Under the pieces are notes generated by a model, which was not told the origin of the DNA, searched no databases, and saw only the letters and a program-made list of their open reading frames with translations. Shown one piece after another: positions 33,771 through 41,151 of a DNA stretch of 64,000 nt. The position numbers and the translations under genes are program-made. The stretch is taken from assembly GCA_937124965.1 (NCBI GenBank), contig CAKZLB010000074.1:82585-146584 (forward strand), given 5' to 3'. This DNA comes from an uncultured Bacteroidota bacterium (GTDB lineage: Bacteria > Bacteroidota > Bacteroidia > NS11-12g > UBA9320). Within the stretch, counting starts at the first letter, position 1. Each line of letters opens with the position of its first letter.

Positions 33771-33872
33771 AAACCCTTGAGTTACCAAGGGTTTCTAGTT
33801 GCGGGAACAGTCCCGATAGCTATCGGGACGAACCTGTTGTCCGTCAACTGACGGATATTAGCCCGACGATCT
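33771..33872 (-). other. tRNA-like relic, copy 2, with inserted palindrome and terminator
   Basis: On the minus strand a tRNA-like order is visible: an anticodon-arm-like part with GGGCTAATATCCGTC, a T-arm AACAG GTTCG...CTGTT, and acceptor CCCGCAA. An 18-bp perfect palindrome TCCCGATAGCTATCGGGA (33811-33828) sits inside the T loop, which would destroy tRNA function. A terminator hairpin follows (AAACCCTTG/CAAGGGTTT, 33771-33794). It seems to derive from the same tRNA as 33926-33968. Confidence 0.45.
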
Positions 33873-33889
33873 TGGTTAGAATTGAACAT

Positions 33890-33920
33890 AAAAAAAACCC
33901 TCAGTTTCCTGAAGGTTTTA
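33890..33920 (-). terminator. Intrinsic terminator behind the tRNA-Met-like fragment
   Basis: On the minus strand ACCTTCAG, loop GAAA, CTGAGGGT is followed by eight T residues. It would have ended transcription of the former tRNA gene. Confidence 0.7.
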
Positions 33921-33925
33921 CTAGT

Positions 33926-33968
33926 TGCGGGAATAGGACTCGAACCTATGACCTTCGGGTTATGAGCC
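33926..33968 (-). other. 3' half of a tRNA-Met-like gene: likely attachment site end
   Basis: Minus strand: GGCTCATAACCC (anticodon CAT in a normal loop), variable region GAAGGTC, T arm ATAGGTTCGAGTCCTAT, acceptor TCCCGCA. The 5' half is missing; similarity to a tRNA ends at 33968, inside the anticodon arm, a common crossover point for tyrosine integrases. The missing half would lie to the right, where the integrase gene starts 130 bp away. This fits the distal end of an element integrated in tRNA-Met. Confidence 0.7.
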
Positions 33969-34073
33969 TTATTCTGTATGTCGTGTGATGTGTCTAAATG
34001 TACTTATAATCAGCTGATTGTGAGAAAATACGTCCAATAGAATTCAAAATAATACATGTAAAACCATGTTTTG

Positions 34074-34091
34074 TTGTACCTATATTGTACC
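34074..34091. other. Tandem TTGTACC sites before the integrase, possible arm-type sites
   Basis: TTGTACC occurs at 34074-34080 and 34085-34091, 11 bp apart and just before the integrase ATG. Short direct repeats one helical turn apart near an att core are typical arm-type sites for tyrosine integrases. Confidence 0.35.
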
Positions 34092-34097
34092 CATTGA

Positions 34098-35354
34098 ATG
34101 AAAAAAGCATTATCTTTGCCTAAGAAATCTCAATCAATGGCAAGTGTAAAAATCGTAGTTCGACGCAACAAAAGAAAGAACAATGGTACAATTCCATTGG
34201 CAATACGTATAACAAAAGATAGGAAAAGTCGGTTTATTTTCACCGGGCAATACATTGATGAAAATCATTGGAATGACCAAAATTGCACTGTAAAAAAGTC
34301 GCATCCAAACTCATCTCGCTTAAATTATCTGCTATCACAAAAACTTGCGGAGGCAAATGAAATGCTCCTCGAGGCTGAAGTGTCCAAAAGTATTAATACT
34401 GTGGATGATATAAAGAAAAAAATCAAAAATCAGGCAGGTGGATCATTCTTTGAAGTAGCCGAGGAGCGAATTCGGAATAAGGAAGCAGCTGGGGTTTTTT
34501 CTGTTGCAAGAGCAGAGGCATCAATACTAAATAATATACGCAAGTTCCACGGAAAGGTTAATTTGGACTTTCCAGAAATTACATCATCATTTTTAAAACG
34601 GTTCAAAATATTTTGTAAAAATGAACTCGGCCAAAAAAGCGAGAGAACTATAACCAATCAGCTCATTTTCATACGAACTGTATTCAATATTGCTGTTAAA
34701 GAAGGTATTACTAAGTCTGAATTTTACCCATTTGCCGGAGACAAAGAGAAAATACGATTGAAGCGGGGTTTGAAAGTTGGTCTATCCCGAGAGGAAATTA
34801 CTCGAATTGAAAACTTGGAGCTAGATGAAGGAGGGGGTATTTGGCATACACGAAACGTCTTTCTTTTTTCTTTTTACCTCGCAGGCATCAGAATTTCTGA
34901 TGTCCTTAAGTTAAAATGGAGTGACATTAAAGATGGGCGTCTTTTTTATGTGATGGAAAAAAATGACAAGTCAGGTAGCCTCAAAATTCCTGTAAGTGCC
35001 CAGAAGATTATTTGTCTTTATGAGCATCTAAAAAGTGGATATGAAGATTTCATTTTCCCCGACCTAAAAAAGGCAGATCAGAGTAATCCAAAGGATATAT
35101 TCACAAAAACGAGAACGGCAACAAGGCGCTTTAATAAATATTTGAAGGATATTGCAAACCTTGCAGACATTGAAAAAAATCTCTCCAACCACATTTCAAG
35201 GCATAGTTTTGGTAACTTAGCAGGCGACAGTATTCACCCACTTATGTTGCAGAAATTATATCGCCATTCTGATCTGAAAACGACAATTAACTATCAGGCA
35301 AATTTTATTCATAAAGAAGCTGATGAGGCATTGGACAAGGTATTGAACGGATAG
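34098..35354 (+). CDS. Tyrosine recombinase/integrase (Bacteroidota type)
   Basis: 418 residues. The N-terminal 100 residues form the arm-binding and SAM-like parts usual in Bacteroidota integrases (KIVVRRNKRKNNGTIPLAIRI, SRFIFTGQYIDENHW). The catalytic set is complete: R265 (AGIRISD), H365-x-x-R368 (HISRHSFG), H390 (YRHSD) and the nucleophile Y399 (INYQANF). It lies next to the tRNA-Met-like 3' fragment and probably acted there. It lacks the additional domain that marks integron IntI enzymes. Confidence 0.9.
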   Translation: MKKALSLPKKSQSMASVKIVVRRNKRKNNGTIPLAIRITKDRKSRFIFTGQYIDENHWNDQNCTVKKSHPNSSRLNYLLSQKLAEANEMLLEAEVSKSINTVDDIKKKIKNQAGGSFFEVAEERIRNKEAAGVFSVARAEASILNNIRKFHGKVNLDFPEITSSFLKRFKIFCKNELGQKSERTITNQLIFIRTVFNIAVKEGITKSEFYPFAGDKEKIRLKRGLKVGLSREEITRIENLELDEGGGIWHTRNVFLFSFYLAGIRISDVLKLKWSDIKDGRLFYVMEKNDKSGSLKIPVSAQKIICLYEHLKSGYEDFIFPDLKKADQSNPKDIFTKTRTATRRFNKYLKDIANLADIEKNLSNHISRHSFGNLAGDSIHPLMLQKLYRHSDLKTTINYQANFIHKEADEALDKVLNG

Positions 35355-35385
35355 ATAGGAACTGTTGGGGGCAATTAAACAAACT

Positions 35386-36000
35386 ATGGAAATATTTGAA
35401 CTTTTAAGAGACATAGGAATTTTTGGACTTGCGATGTTCTTTATACAGTTGATCATTTCGAAATCAGCTGATCGAAAATTTGAAAGCTACAAATCTGAGC
35501 TTGATAGTAAAACCAGAGAATTCCAAACCACATTGGACAGTAAGCTAGAACTCTATAAAGCTGAGTTAAGCCTTCAGAACTATAAATCAACTCAAGCATA
35601 TGAAAAACAACTTGAGTCCATCATTATCTTAAATGAGAAGCTTTCGCACCTTAACCGTGAAATGATAGCCATGACGAGTTTCCTTAAAACGGTTGAAAAA
35701 GATTTTGATAAGGAGGAAAAAGAAAGAATTAGTAAAGCTGCTAAATTGTATGATGAGTTCATTGTGTATTATGATGCACACAAGCTGTTCTATCCTGAAT
35801 TTACAGCTCAGAAGATTGAAAAAATTAGAAATGATTTTTTTACCAGCTTTATTGACTATACATTTAGCTTTGAGATTGGGTATAAAGACAAGCAAACTAT
35901 GCGATTAGCAAGAGAGGCCTCCGGCAGAATACAGAAAGAAATTCCACCTGCAATTGAATCTTTGATCTCGGACTTTAGAGATTTAATAGGAATAAACTAA
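35386..36000 (+). CDS. Membrane-anchored coiled-coil protein, possible cassette cargo
   Basis: 204 residues from the ATG at 35386 (the frame opens at a TTG 21 bp earlier). One membrane segment lies near residues 8-25 (DIGIFGLAMFFIQLII). A long charged coiled coil follows (RKFESYKSELDSKTREFQTTLDSK), then helices to the end. This shape, a single anchor plus helical cytoplasmic domain, occurs in phage-defence effectors, but no domain is recognised. The stop is 16 bp before the inverted-repeat site at 36017-36151. Confidence 0.6.
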   Translation: MEIFELLRDIGIFGLAMFFIQLIISKSADRKFESYKSELDSKTREFQTTLDSKLELYKAELSLQNYKSTQAYEKQLESIIILNEKLSHLNREMIAMTSFLKTVEKDFDKEEKERISKAAKLYDEFIVYYDAHKLFYPEFTAQKIEKIRNDFFTSFIDYTFSFEIGYKDKQTMRLAREASGRIQKEIPPAIESLISDFRDLIGIN

Positions 36001-36016
36001 AAAAGTAACTGCTCCG

Positions 36017-36151
36017 AACACTACCTATGCGTAATGCTCGCATCCCACTACACAGACGGTGATGAGGTTTTGGCTGTAAAAACAGCCAACAATCACGTTT
36101 CCCTAAAACTTTAAACAATTTAAACCGCACTACGCATAGGTAGGGGACGTT
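36017..36151 (+). repeat. attC-like inverted repeat, site A
   Basis: It starts with AAC (36017-36019) and ends with GTT (36149-36151). CTACCTATGCGTAATGC (36021-36037) pairs with GCACTACGCATAGGTAG (36127-36143) at 16 of 17 positions. An inner hairpin TTGGCTGT/ACAGCCAA lies near 36071-36090. Length 135 bp, placed 16 bp behind the gene at 35386-36000. Integron attC sites have this design (AAC...GTT ends, imperfect stem, just after a stop codon). A small MITE-like element is the alternative. Confidence 0.5.
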
Positions 36152-36390
36152 AAAAGTAAGTAAATCCAATTTTAATAAGGTTTTCGACGCATGCGATTCA
36201 TTAAGCACGGTCAGTAATGATTTCTTAAGCATAACCCATGTTCAAGTATTCCTTCTGACGTACTACTTTTTCGATCGAGCACCAAAACAAAAATCTTTCT
36301 ACTTAAGATTCAGTTGGCGTCTTTGGTCCGTTGACTTATATCGTATCTCGATCTACTTGATTGTCATTTACATAAAGTTGTGAATCATAA

Positions 36391-36435
36391 TGCCTTACAA
36401 GCAGAGGGTCGTAGGTTCGAATCCTACATCGCCCA
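36391..36435 (+). other. 3' half of tRNA-Val(TAC): likely attachment site end
   Basis: It reads TGC-CTTACAA-GCAGA (anticodon TAC), variable GGGTC, T arm GTAGG-TTCGAAT-CCTAC and acceptor ATCGCCC-A. The 5' half is missing, so no functional tRNA is made. A terminator and two tandem TTTGCACTCAA words follow. It looks like the far end of an element integrated in a tRNA-Val gene, with that element lying to the left. No CCA is encoded. Confidence 0.75.
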
Positions 36436-36457
36436 CCTGATAATCAATCACTTAGAA

Positions 36458-36482
36458 GCCTTCTCGTATGAGAAGGCTTTTT
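36458..36482 (+). terminator. tRNA terminator
   Basis: GCCTTCTC, loop GTAT, GAGAAGGC, then TTTTT. It lies 23 bp behind the tRNA-Val 3' half. Confidence 0.85.
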
Positions 36483-36483
36483 G

Positions 36484-36505
36484 TTTGCACTCAATTTGCA
36501 CTCAA
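36484..36505. repeat. Two tandem TTTGCACTCAA words
   Basis: An exact 11-bp direct repeat directly behind the tRNA-Val terminator. The period of about one helical turn and the position beside a tRNA fragment suggest integrase arm-type sites. The word TTTGCACTCAAA also occurs once at 47153. Confidence 0.4.
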
Positions 36506-36696
36506 TCTAGTCGAATTTTCTGATTCATTAAATTTTTACGGATTTGGCCCATTGAATACTGTCAGCTATGAGTGAACTAATAAGGTGCGTTTTTAGCTTT
36601 TCAATTCATTAAGTGCTTCGGGACTTGGTTTGTTCATTTTTCCTAAAAGGTTTAGTTGTTGAGTTTTTAGCTTAGTACTATGTTGGCTACAGTTTT

Positions 36697-37656
36697 TTAT
36701 CCTTCATTTTCTTCATTCTCAGTATTTACAGCGTCTTTAGCTTTACTTTCGTAAAACTTATTAGTAAGTTCAGAAGTCAGATATGCATCATCAAGCATTT
36801 TTATAAATAACTCTTTAGAAATCTTTGTTTCAAGAATTATTTGGCTATCATCTTCACTGTAACTCATTTTGTTTCTTAAAGCTGGATGCGTTTTGGTAAA
36901 AATAATTATTGTTGCATTGGGAATATTATTTATTAAAACAGGAGAGTTTCTAATCTTCAACACCTTTCTTGCAAAACTTATGTTACCTAATAGGGCAGTC
37001 AAACCATCTGTTGTATCTAATAAATTTAATTCTTGAATTAATTGAATGCTGGCATTTGCTTCTCGCACAATTACATCGTGAAAACCGTGGGTTCTTTCAA
37101 GCAATTTAAGTTCCGTAAAGATGAACGTATCGTTTATCTTTAGTCCGTTAAATTTAGGAGTAATTCGTAAAACTTTATCTTGGAATCTTTCAAATTGTTG
37201 ATTTGATTTCCATAGCATATAGCCGCCTCGTCCAAAAACTTCAACAGGGGAAAGTTGTTTAAGTAGAACAATTTGATTTTCTTCTGTCCCAATTTCTATA
37301 AGTAAAGATTCAACATTTACTAAATCATCATCATTAAATGCAAAAACTGGAATATTGTCATCTAATTCTGAGTTAAAGTATTCTAAACTTTCAGGCAAAT
37401 CTAAGTCGTATTCAAATATTGTATTAGCCCTATCATCAGCGTCAGAAACATTCACTAGTGTCTGTTCTTCAACATCCACGATGTTTGCCCTAATACTCTG
37501 AATAAACAAGTTTTGAATATGTTCAATTTCGTCATTTACAATATTCAATTGTTTAATTTCATAAGTGTCTTTAAATACAGCATAAACTACTGTTGAAAGT
37601 TCATTTCCTTCTTCTAAAACCAAGTTAATGGCATTTATTAATTCAAGTCTTGTCAT
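36697..37656 (-). CDS. kwaB: KwaB-like anti-phage protein (DUF4868)
   Basis: 319 residues, the length typical of KwaB. The middle resembles the DUF4868 pattern: VLLKQLSPVEVFGRGGYMLWKS, FQDKVLRITPKFNGLKINDTFIFTELKLLER, and near the end ISKELFIKMLDDAYLTSELT followed by NKFYESKAK. In the Kiwa system KwaB is the cytoplasmic partner of the membrane sensor KwaA and acts against phage replication. Its ATG overlaps the stop of the KwaA-like gene (ATGA). Assigned from family pattern, length and partner; not checked by search. Confidence 0.75.
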   Translation of the reverse strand: MTRLELINAINLVLEEGNELSTVVYAVFKDTYEIKQLNIVNDEIEHIQNLFIQSIRANIVDVEEQTLVNVSDADDRANTIFEYDLDLPESLEYFNSELDDNIPVFAFNDDDLVNVESLLIEIGTEENQIVLLKQLSPVEVFGRGGYMLWKSNQQFERFQDKVLRITPKFNGLKINDTFIFTELKLLERTHGFHDVIVREANASIQLIQELNLLDTTDGLTALLGNISFARKVLKIRNSPVLINNIPNATIIIFTKTHPALRNKMSYSEDDSQIILETKISKELFIKMLDDAYLTSELTNKFYESKAKDAVNTENEENEG

Positions 37657-38228
37657 ACGCTTTTTGGTTTAGCATAATAAATTCTATTATCTAGTTTTAT
37701 GTAATCACACCTTTGATTGATTTCAAGTTTGGACCTTGTAATCAATATGATATTATTTCTAATACCTTCTTTAAATTCACCTTCTATTTTATAAATTCTA
37801 TAATTTAAGAGAGCTAATGTTGGGTTAGCATAAAACAAATCTGTTCGGATGTATATAATTCCAATAACTACAAGGAGAATTAGCAATACAATTTGATATC
37901 TTGAATCTATGAAGTTAAAGCAAACTAAAGGAACGATATATGTTGTTAAAAATGTTAAGTGTTCATAGTCAATGTTTTCCAGTTTGACAATTTTAAAAGG
38001 TATTTGTGTAGCATCTTTTAACTTGTATGTGAAGTCCAAATAAGAGTAACCCCCAATTAATAAGCATATAATGCATATAATTGGAATAACATTTCTCCTT
38101 AAAAGTTCTGAAAATTCGATGAATTCACAATTCTTTGAAAAGCAAAGTGGCACATCAATAGTTATAACTATTGTTAGCAAAAAGAATAGCCAAAGTGATA
38201 AAAAGAATAATCCTATTTTTCTATACAT
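37653..38228 (-). CDS. kwaA: KwaA-like membrane protein
   Basis: 191 residues with four hydrophobic segments, near 8-24, 50-66, 90-106 and 112-130, and a cytoplasmic C-terminus. The block FYANPTLALLNYRIYKIEG after the last segment is as I recall from KwaA proteins. KwaA is the membrane component of the Kiwa defence system and works with KwaB, whose gene follows with a four-base overlap. Size and order fit a complete two-gene system. Confidence 0.75.
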   Translation of the reverse strand: MYRKIGLFFLSLWLFFLLTIVITIDVPLCFSKNCEFIEFSELLRRNVIPIICIICLLIGGYSYLDFTYKLKDATQIPFKIVKLENIDYEHLTFLTTYIVPLVCFNFIDSRYQIVLLILLVVIGIIYIRTDLFYANPTLALLNYRIYKIEGEFKEGIRNNIILITRSKLEINQRCDYIKLDNRIYYAKPKSV

Positions 38229-38294
38229 TGCTTTTTATCATTGGTTTTCGGTCAAAATGTTCGTTAAAATACATAGTTTACAAAAGTTATAGTC

Positions 38295-38419
38295 AACGTT
38301 CTTGTATAAGATTAGTTGCGTGTATTAAGCACTAAAGTTGGCAAATAAATCACGGATAAAAAGTCCGCGAGGACTTTCGTAAATAGGCAAGAAGCAAGCA
38401 ATTAATTTTATACGGTGTT
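38295..38419 (-). repeat. attC-like inverted repeat, site B
   Basis: On the minus strand it runs from AAC (in CATAACACCG, overlapping the TAA stop of the 38418-39689 gene) to GTT (in GAACGTTGAC), 125 bp. TGTATAAGATTAGTTGC (near 38303-38319) and GCAATTAATTTTATACG (near 38398-38414) pair at about 14 of 17 positions. Central hairpin AAAGTCC...GGACTTT near 38359-38376. It separates the nuclease-like gene from kwaAB. Confidence 0.55.
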
Positions 38420-39689
38420 ATGTGCTGACTATTATATTTTCGGTGCTATGTTCAACTATTCCTAATATCTTTTTCATTTCACTTTTTATGAGAGGAATTA
38501 ATTCCCCTTTTTTATCTAACTCAACGGCTTCTTCTTTTGAGATATAATATTCCATATATAATGCTGGACATAAATTAACGGTTGTATATCCCTTATTCAT
38601 TATTTTGGTTTCAACTTCTTCTTTTTTCTCATTAGGGTATTCTAAAACACTTAAATTAACCAAATCATTTAACCAATTTTGCAATTCACTTTTTGGTATT
38701 TGCCTGATTTTCGTCCAAATAGCATCCTTGTCTTTGAAGTAATTAAAGTATTTGTCTAAATCAGGAGATTTAAAGAATACTAAATTTTGGTTTTTAAATG
38801 CTAAATGAAAGTTTGGATAAATAGACCATTCACTTATTTGCTCAAGTGATTCTATTTTCCTGTAAAAATCTCGAGCCTGTGAAACTGTTGAACCGAAATC
38901 AGTTCCGATAGTTAATCCGTTCCAATTTCCGTCTTTATCATAATGTTGTAATAGTGCTATTTTTTTTATTTCAGAATAATCTAATTCAATATAATATCCC
39001 CAGCCTGAATGAAATTTCACTTTATCTTGGACTGTTGATATTTCCTTAAGTATCTGGTCTATCCTTTTACTTACAAGATAATTTGAATGACATTTGGAAA
39101 AATCATTATAAGGATTTAAGTAATCAAAATGAGAATTTACTAAATCAAAAAAATCGCTTATTAGTAATTTTTCATTTGGTAAGGTTATTTCACTTTCATT
39201 TATATTATGAAGAAAGTTTACTATTTCTTTCCATTCTAATTTTATAGGTTCTTTTATTAGGGTACTATCTTCTGGGATGTCACTTATTGCAGGGCAAAGT
39301 TGATTTTCCCAAACATTGTTTTTATTTGGCTTGGTTTCAATAAAAAATACTACTTCATTGTTGAAGTCGATTACTCCGTCATAAATTGCCTTTCTTTCAA
39401 TTGGTGTTATTTCTCTTTTTATTTCAATATTTTCATTTGTAATCAATACTGAAACATAGGTGTTTGAATTTGGTAGTGAGCCAACTTGAGTTTGAAAGTT
39501 TACATTTTTAAATTCGAATTTGTGCAAAGGCTTTAATTCTGAATTGTCTGTTTGTTCTTTAACGTAGGTGTAGAAACTTTTTAATGCAGAATTTGAAAAT
39601 TTCAATAATACGAGAAATGCTCTTGTTAAATGGTCTTCGTGATTATTTGTCCCTTTGTCATAAGGGAGGAAGTAGTTTAAGTTTCTCAT
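38418..39689 (-). CDS. PD-(D/E)XK-motif protein, probable defence nuclease
   Basis: 423 residues, no signal or membrane segment. NHEDHLTRAFLVLLKF at the start is typical of a group of PD-(D/E)XK nuclease-like proteins, and YDGVIDFNNEVVFFIETKPN near residues 105-125 supplies the D...ExK catalytic core. The C-terminal 200 residues show no recognised domain. Its own inverted-repeat site B follows directly and site C lies upstream, so it seems to be a single-gene cassette. I infer an antiphage or restriction-like role from the nuclease core and the kwaAB neighbour. Confidence 0.6.
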   Translation of the reverse strand: MRNLNYFLPYDKGTNNHEDHLTRAFLVLLKFSNSALKSFYTYVKEQTDNSELKPLHKFEFKNVNFQTQVGSLPNSNTYVSVLITNENIEIKREITPIERKAIYDGVIDFNNEVVFFIETKPNKNNVWENQLCPAISDIPEDSTLIKEPIKLEWKEIVNFLHNINESEITLPNEKLLISDFFDLVNSHFDYLNPYNDFSKCHSNYLVSKRIDQILKEISTVQDKVKFHSGWGYYIELDYSEIKKIALLQHYDKDGNWNGLTIGTDFGSTVSQARDFYRKIESLEQISEWSIYPNFHLAFKNQNLVFFKSPDLDKYFNYFKDKDAIWTKIRQIPKSELQNWLNDLVNLSVLEYPNEKKEEVETKIMNKGYTTVNLCPALYMEYYISKEEAVELDKKGELIPLIKSEMKKILGIVEHSTENIIVST

Positions 39690-39718
39690 ATTTATTGTTC
39701 AGTTTTCTGCTTTCACTT

Positions 39719-39841
39719 AACGGCCCTGGCTATGGCAAGTGCGGGGCTTCAAGGCACTTTCCCTTCAGCTTAGCAGTTAGTTTATTTATTGTAATTACTT
39801 TCATTTTAGCACTTTCGCCCGCATTTGCTATAGCCGATGTT
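39719..39841 (-). repeat. attC-like inverted repeat, site C
   Basis: On the minus strand it runs from AAC (in GCCAACATCGG) to GTT (in GCCGTTAAGTG), 123 bp. GGCTATGGCAAGTGCGGG and CCCGCATTTGCTATAGCC pair at 16 of 18 positions. The GTTAAGT end fits the integron R' consensus GTTRRRY. It begins about 16 bp after the stop of the 39857-40810 gene. Confidence 0.6.
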
Positions 39842-39856
39842 GGCGGTTCGGTTTTT

Positions 39857-40810
39857 TTATCTTCTAATTCGCAATCCTATTCTGTCGTTGTCGATATAAA
39901 TGTCTTGTTCTTTATTTGTCTCAAATATGAATGGTCTAACTTCATTCGTAATGCCATTTTCAGCATAGTCTCTAATAGCAAATGGCAGAATAATTCGCGG
40001 TCTGTAATACTCAAGAATTTCTAAATGCCAAAAGTGACTAAATGGAAATTCGTCTGGGAATAATTTTTCAAATGGTTTATAAGAAAGTTCAATCTCATAA
40101 AATTTTTCGCCTTGAATTTCTGTTACACTATAGTTGAAATACTTTTCATTTAAAAACTCAGATAGTCCACTATAATATTGTCTTGTCAATCGTCTTAGTA
40201 ACTCATTGTCATATGGTACATTATCATTGAATGGGTCGTGATATTTACATTTTACTTGATTGTATAAGTCATAAGAAACCGAAGCGATTGTAAAATTTAC
40301 TCGGATACCACCTGTTTGTGATTGATTTTTATGATTGTTCATATTTCCAAACCCGCTTGAAAATCCCTTTGCTTCTATAGCAAATCTTGAATTTGAAGTA
40401 TATGCTAATAAATCAGGTCTTCTAACTTGTCTGCCATTTACAGAAAGAGGAATAATTGGATTGTGAACTCTCATTGCGGCTTCATAATTTACTGTGTAAA
40501 TACTTTGGTCAATGCGTTTTGAAAGAAAGTCAGCAATTGCCTTGCCTGCAAGATTTGAAAATTGTCCCTTTTCTGTCGGGTCAGATAATTGTATAGGTGG
40601 TTGTGAAAATCTGTCGTTGTAAAATGCTTGTCGTTGTGTATAATAATTGTAATGAAAGAACATCGCAAGTGTCCGAATAAGTTTTTGAGGCTTGGGTGCG
40701 TACCCTTGTCCTGCAACAGCTAAATGTTTTGCAAATGCAAGTCTTGTCAGTTTGTGTGTCTGATTATGTGTCGTCCCCGATTGGTCTATGTATTCAACTG
40801 CAATATTCAT
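39857..40810 (-). CDS. Second PD-(D/E)XK-motif protein
   Basis: 317 residues, soluble. RRPDLLAYTSNSRFAIEAKG near residues 128-147 is a classic PD-(D/E)XK core (PD, then E-x-K after a short hairpin). Upstream helices and a C-terminal FPFSHFWHLEILEYYRPRIILPFAIRDYA block surround it. It is not similar to the first nuclease-like protein. It is followed by site C and so sits in the same cassette-like layout. A nucleolytic defence role is inferred; the partner, if any, is not visible. Confidence 0.65.
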   Translation of the reverse strand: MNIAVEYIDQSGTTHNQTHKLTRLAFAKHLAVAGQGYAPKPQKLIRTLAMFFHYNYYTQRQAFYNDRFSQPPIQLSDPTEKGQFSNLAGKAIADFLSKRIDQSIYTVNYEAAMRVHNPIIPLSVNGRQVRRPDLLAYTSNSRFAIEAKGFSSGFGNMNNHKNQSQTGGIRVNFTIASVSYDLYNQVKCKYHDPFNDNVPYDNELLRRLTRQYYSGLSEFLNEKYFNYSVTEIQGEKFYEIELSYKPFEKLFPDEFPFSHFWHLEILEYYRPRIILPFAIRDYAENGITNEVRPFIFETNKEQDIYIDNDRIGLRIRR

Positions 40811-40871
40811 TTTTACTGTGTCGTTTTAAACTGTCACGTCCTAAAATACGGCTACATGTTATAAATTTAAA

Positions 40872-41028
40872 TTAAGCGACATTTAAGTGGATATAATTTG
40901 GTGTTTTAAAGCTTAAAGATAGGTGTAATCTTTTAGAGTTATAAAGTTTGATGGCGTTTTTTGTTACTGTTTTAGCGTGCATCATCGAAGTAAAGGTTTG
41001 CCCTGATCCAAAGCCTTGTATTTTGTTT
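40872..41028 (-). pseudogene. C-terminal remnant of an IS3-family transposase
   Basis: A minus-strand frame ends with TVTKNAIKLYNSKRLHLSLS then FKTPNYIHLNVA and TAA. AIxLYNxKRPHxSLxxKTPxxxH is the usual end of IS3/IS150-type transposases. The catalytic DDE part is missing and no inverted terminal repeats are seen. It lies inside what may have been a fourth attC-like site behind the 41152-42171 gene. Confidence 0.75.
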
Positions 41029-41096
41029 TTAATTTATTCATTCTTAAAAGCCAAATCAACGATTTAGCGGTGTTTCAAATAACTACAGAAATTTCG

Positions 41097-41135
41097 AAAA
41101 CCACCGAACGCCCTATTTGCTACATACTGTGTTAC
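41097..41135 (-). repeat. Possible half of a broken attC-like site (site D)
   Basis: On the minus strand GGTAACACAGTATGTAGCAA lies just behind the stop of the 41152-42171 gene and has the YAACAC start seen at site B. No matching second arm is found; the IS3 remnant begins 70 bp on. It may be the left part of a disrupted site. Confidence 0.3.
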
Positions 41136-41151
41136 CACCAGTTTTTTCTCT

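Noticed and set aside
34098..35354. Integron integrase for the attC-like array
   Set aside because: The enzyme is a typical Bacteroidota phage-type integrase with an arm-binding N-terminus and sits at a tRNA fragment. The extra IntI-specific region is not seen.
36017..36151. MITE with terminal inverted repeats
   Set aside because: Kept only as an alternative. No target duplication is seen, and the AAC/GTT ends and position behind a stop codon match two other sites better explained as attC-like.
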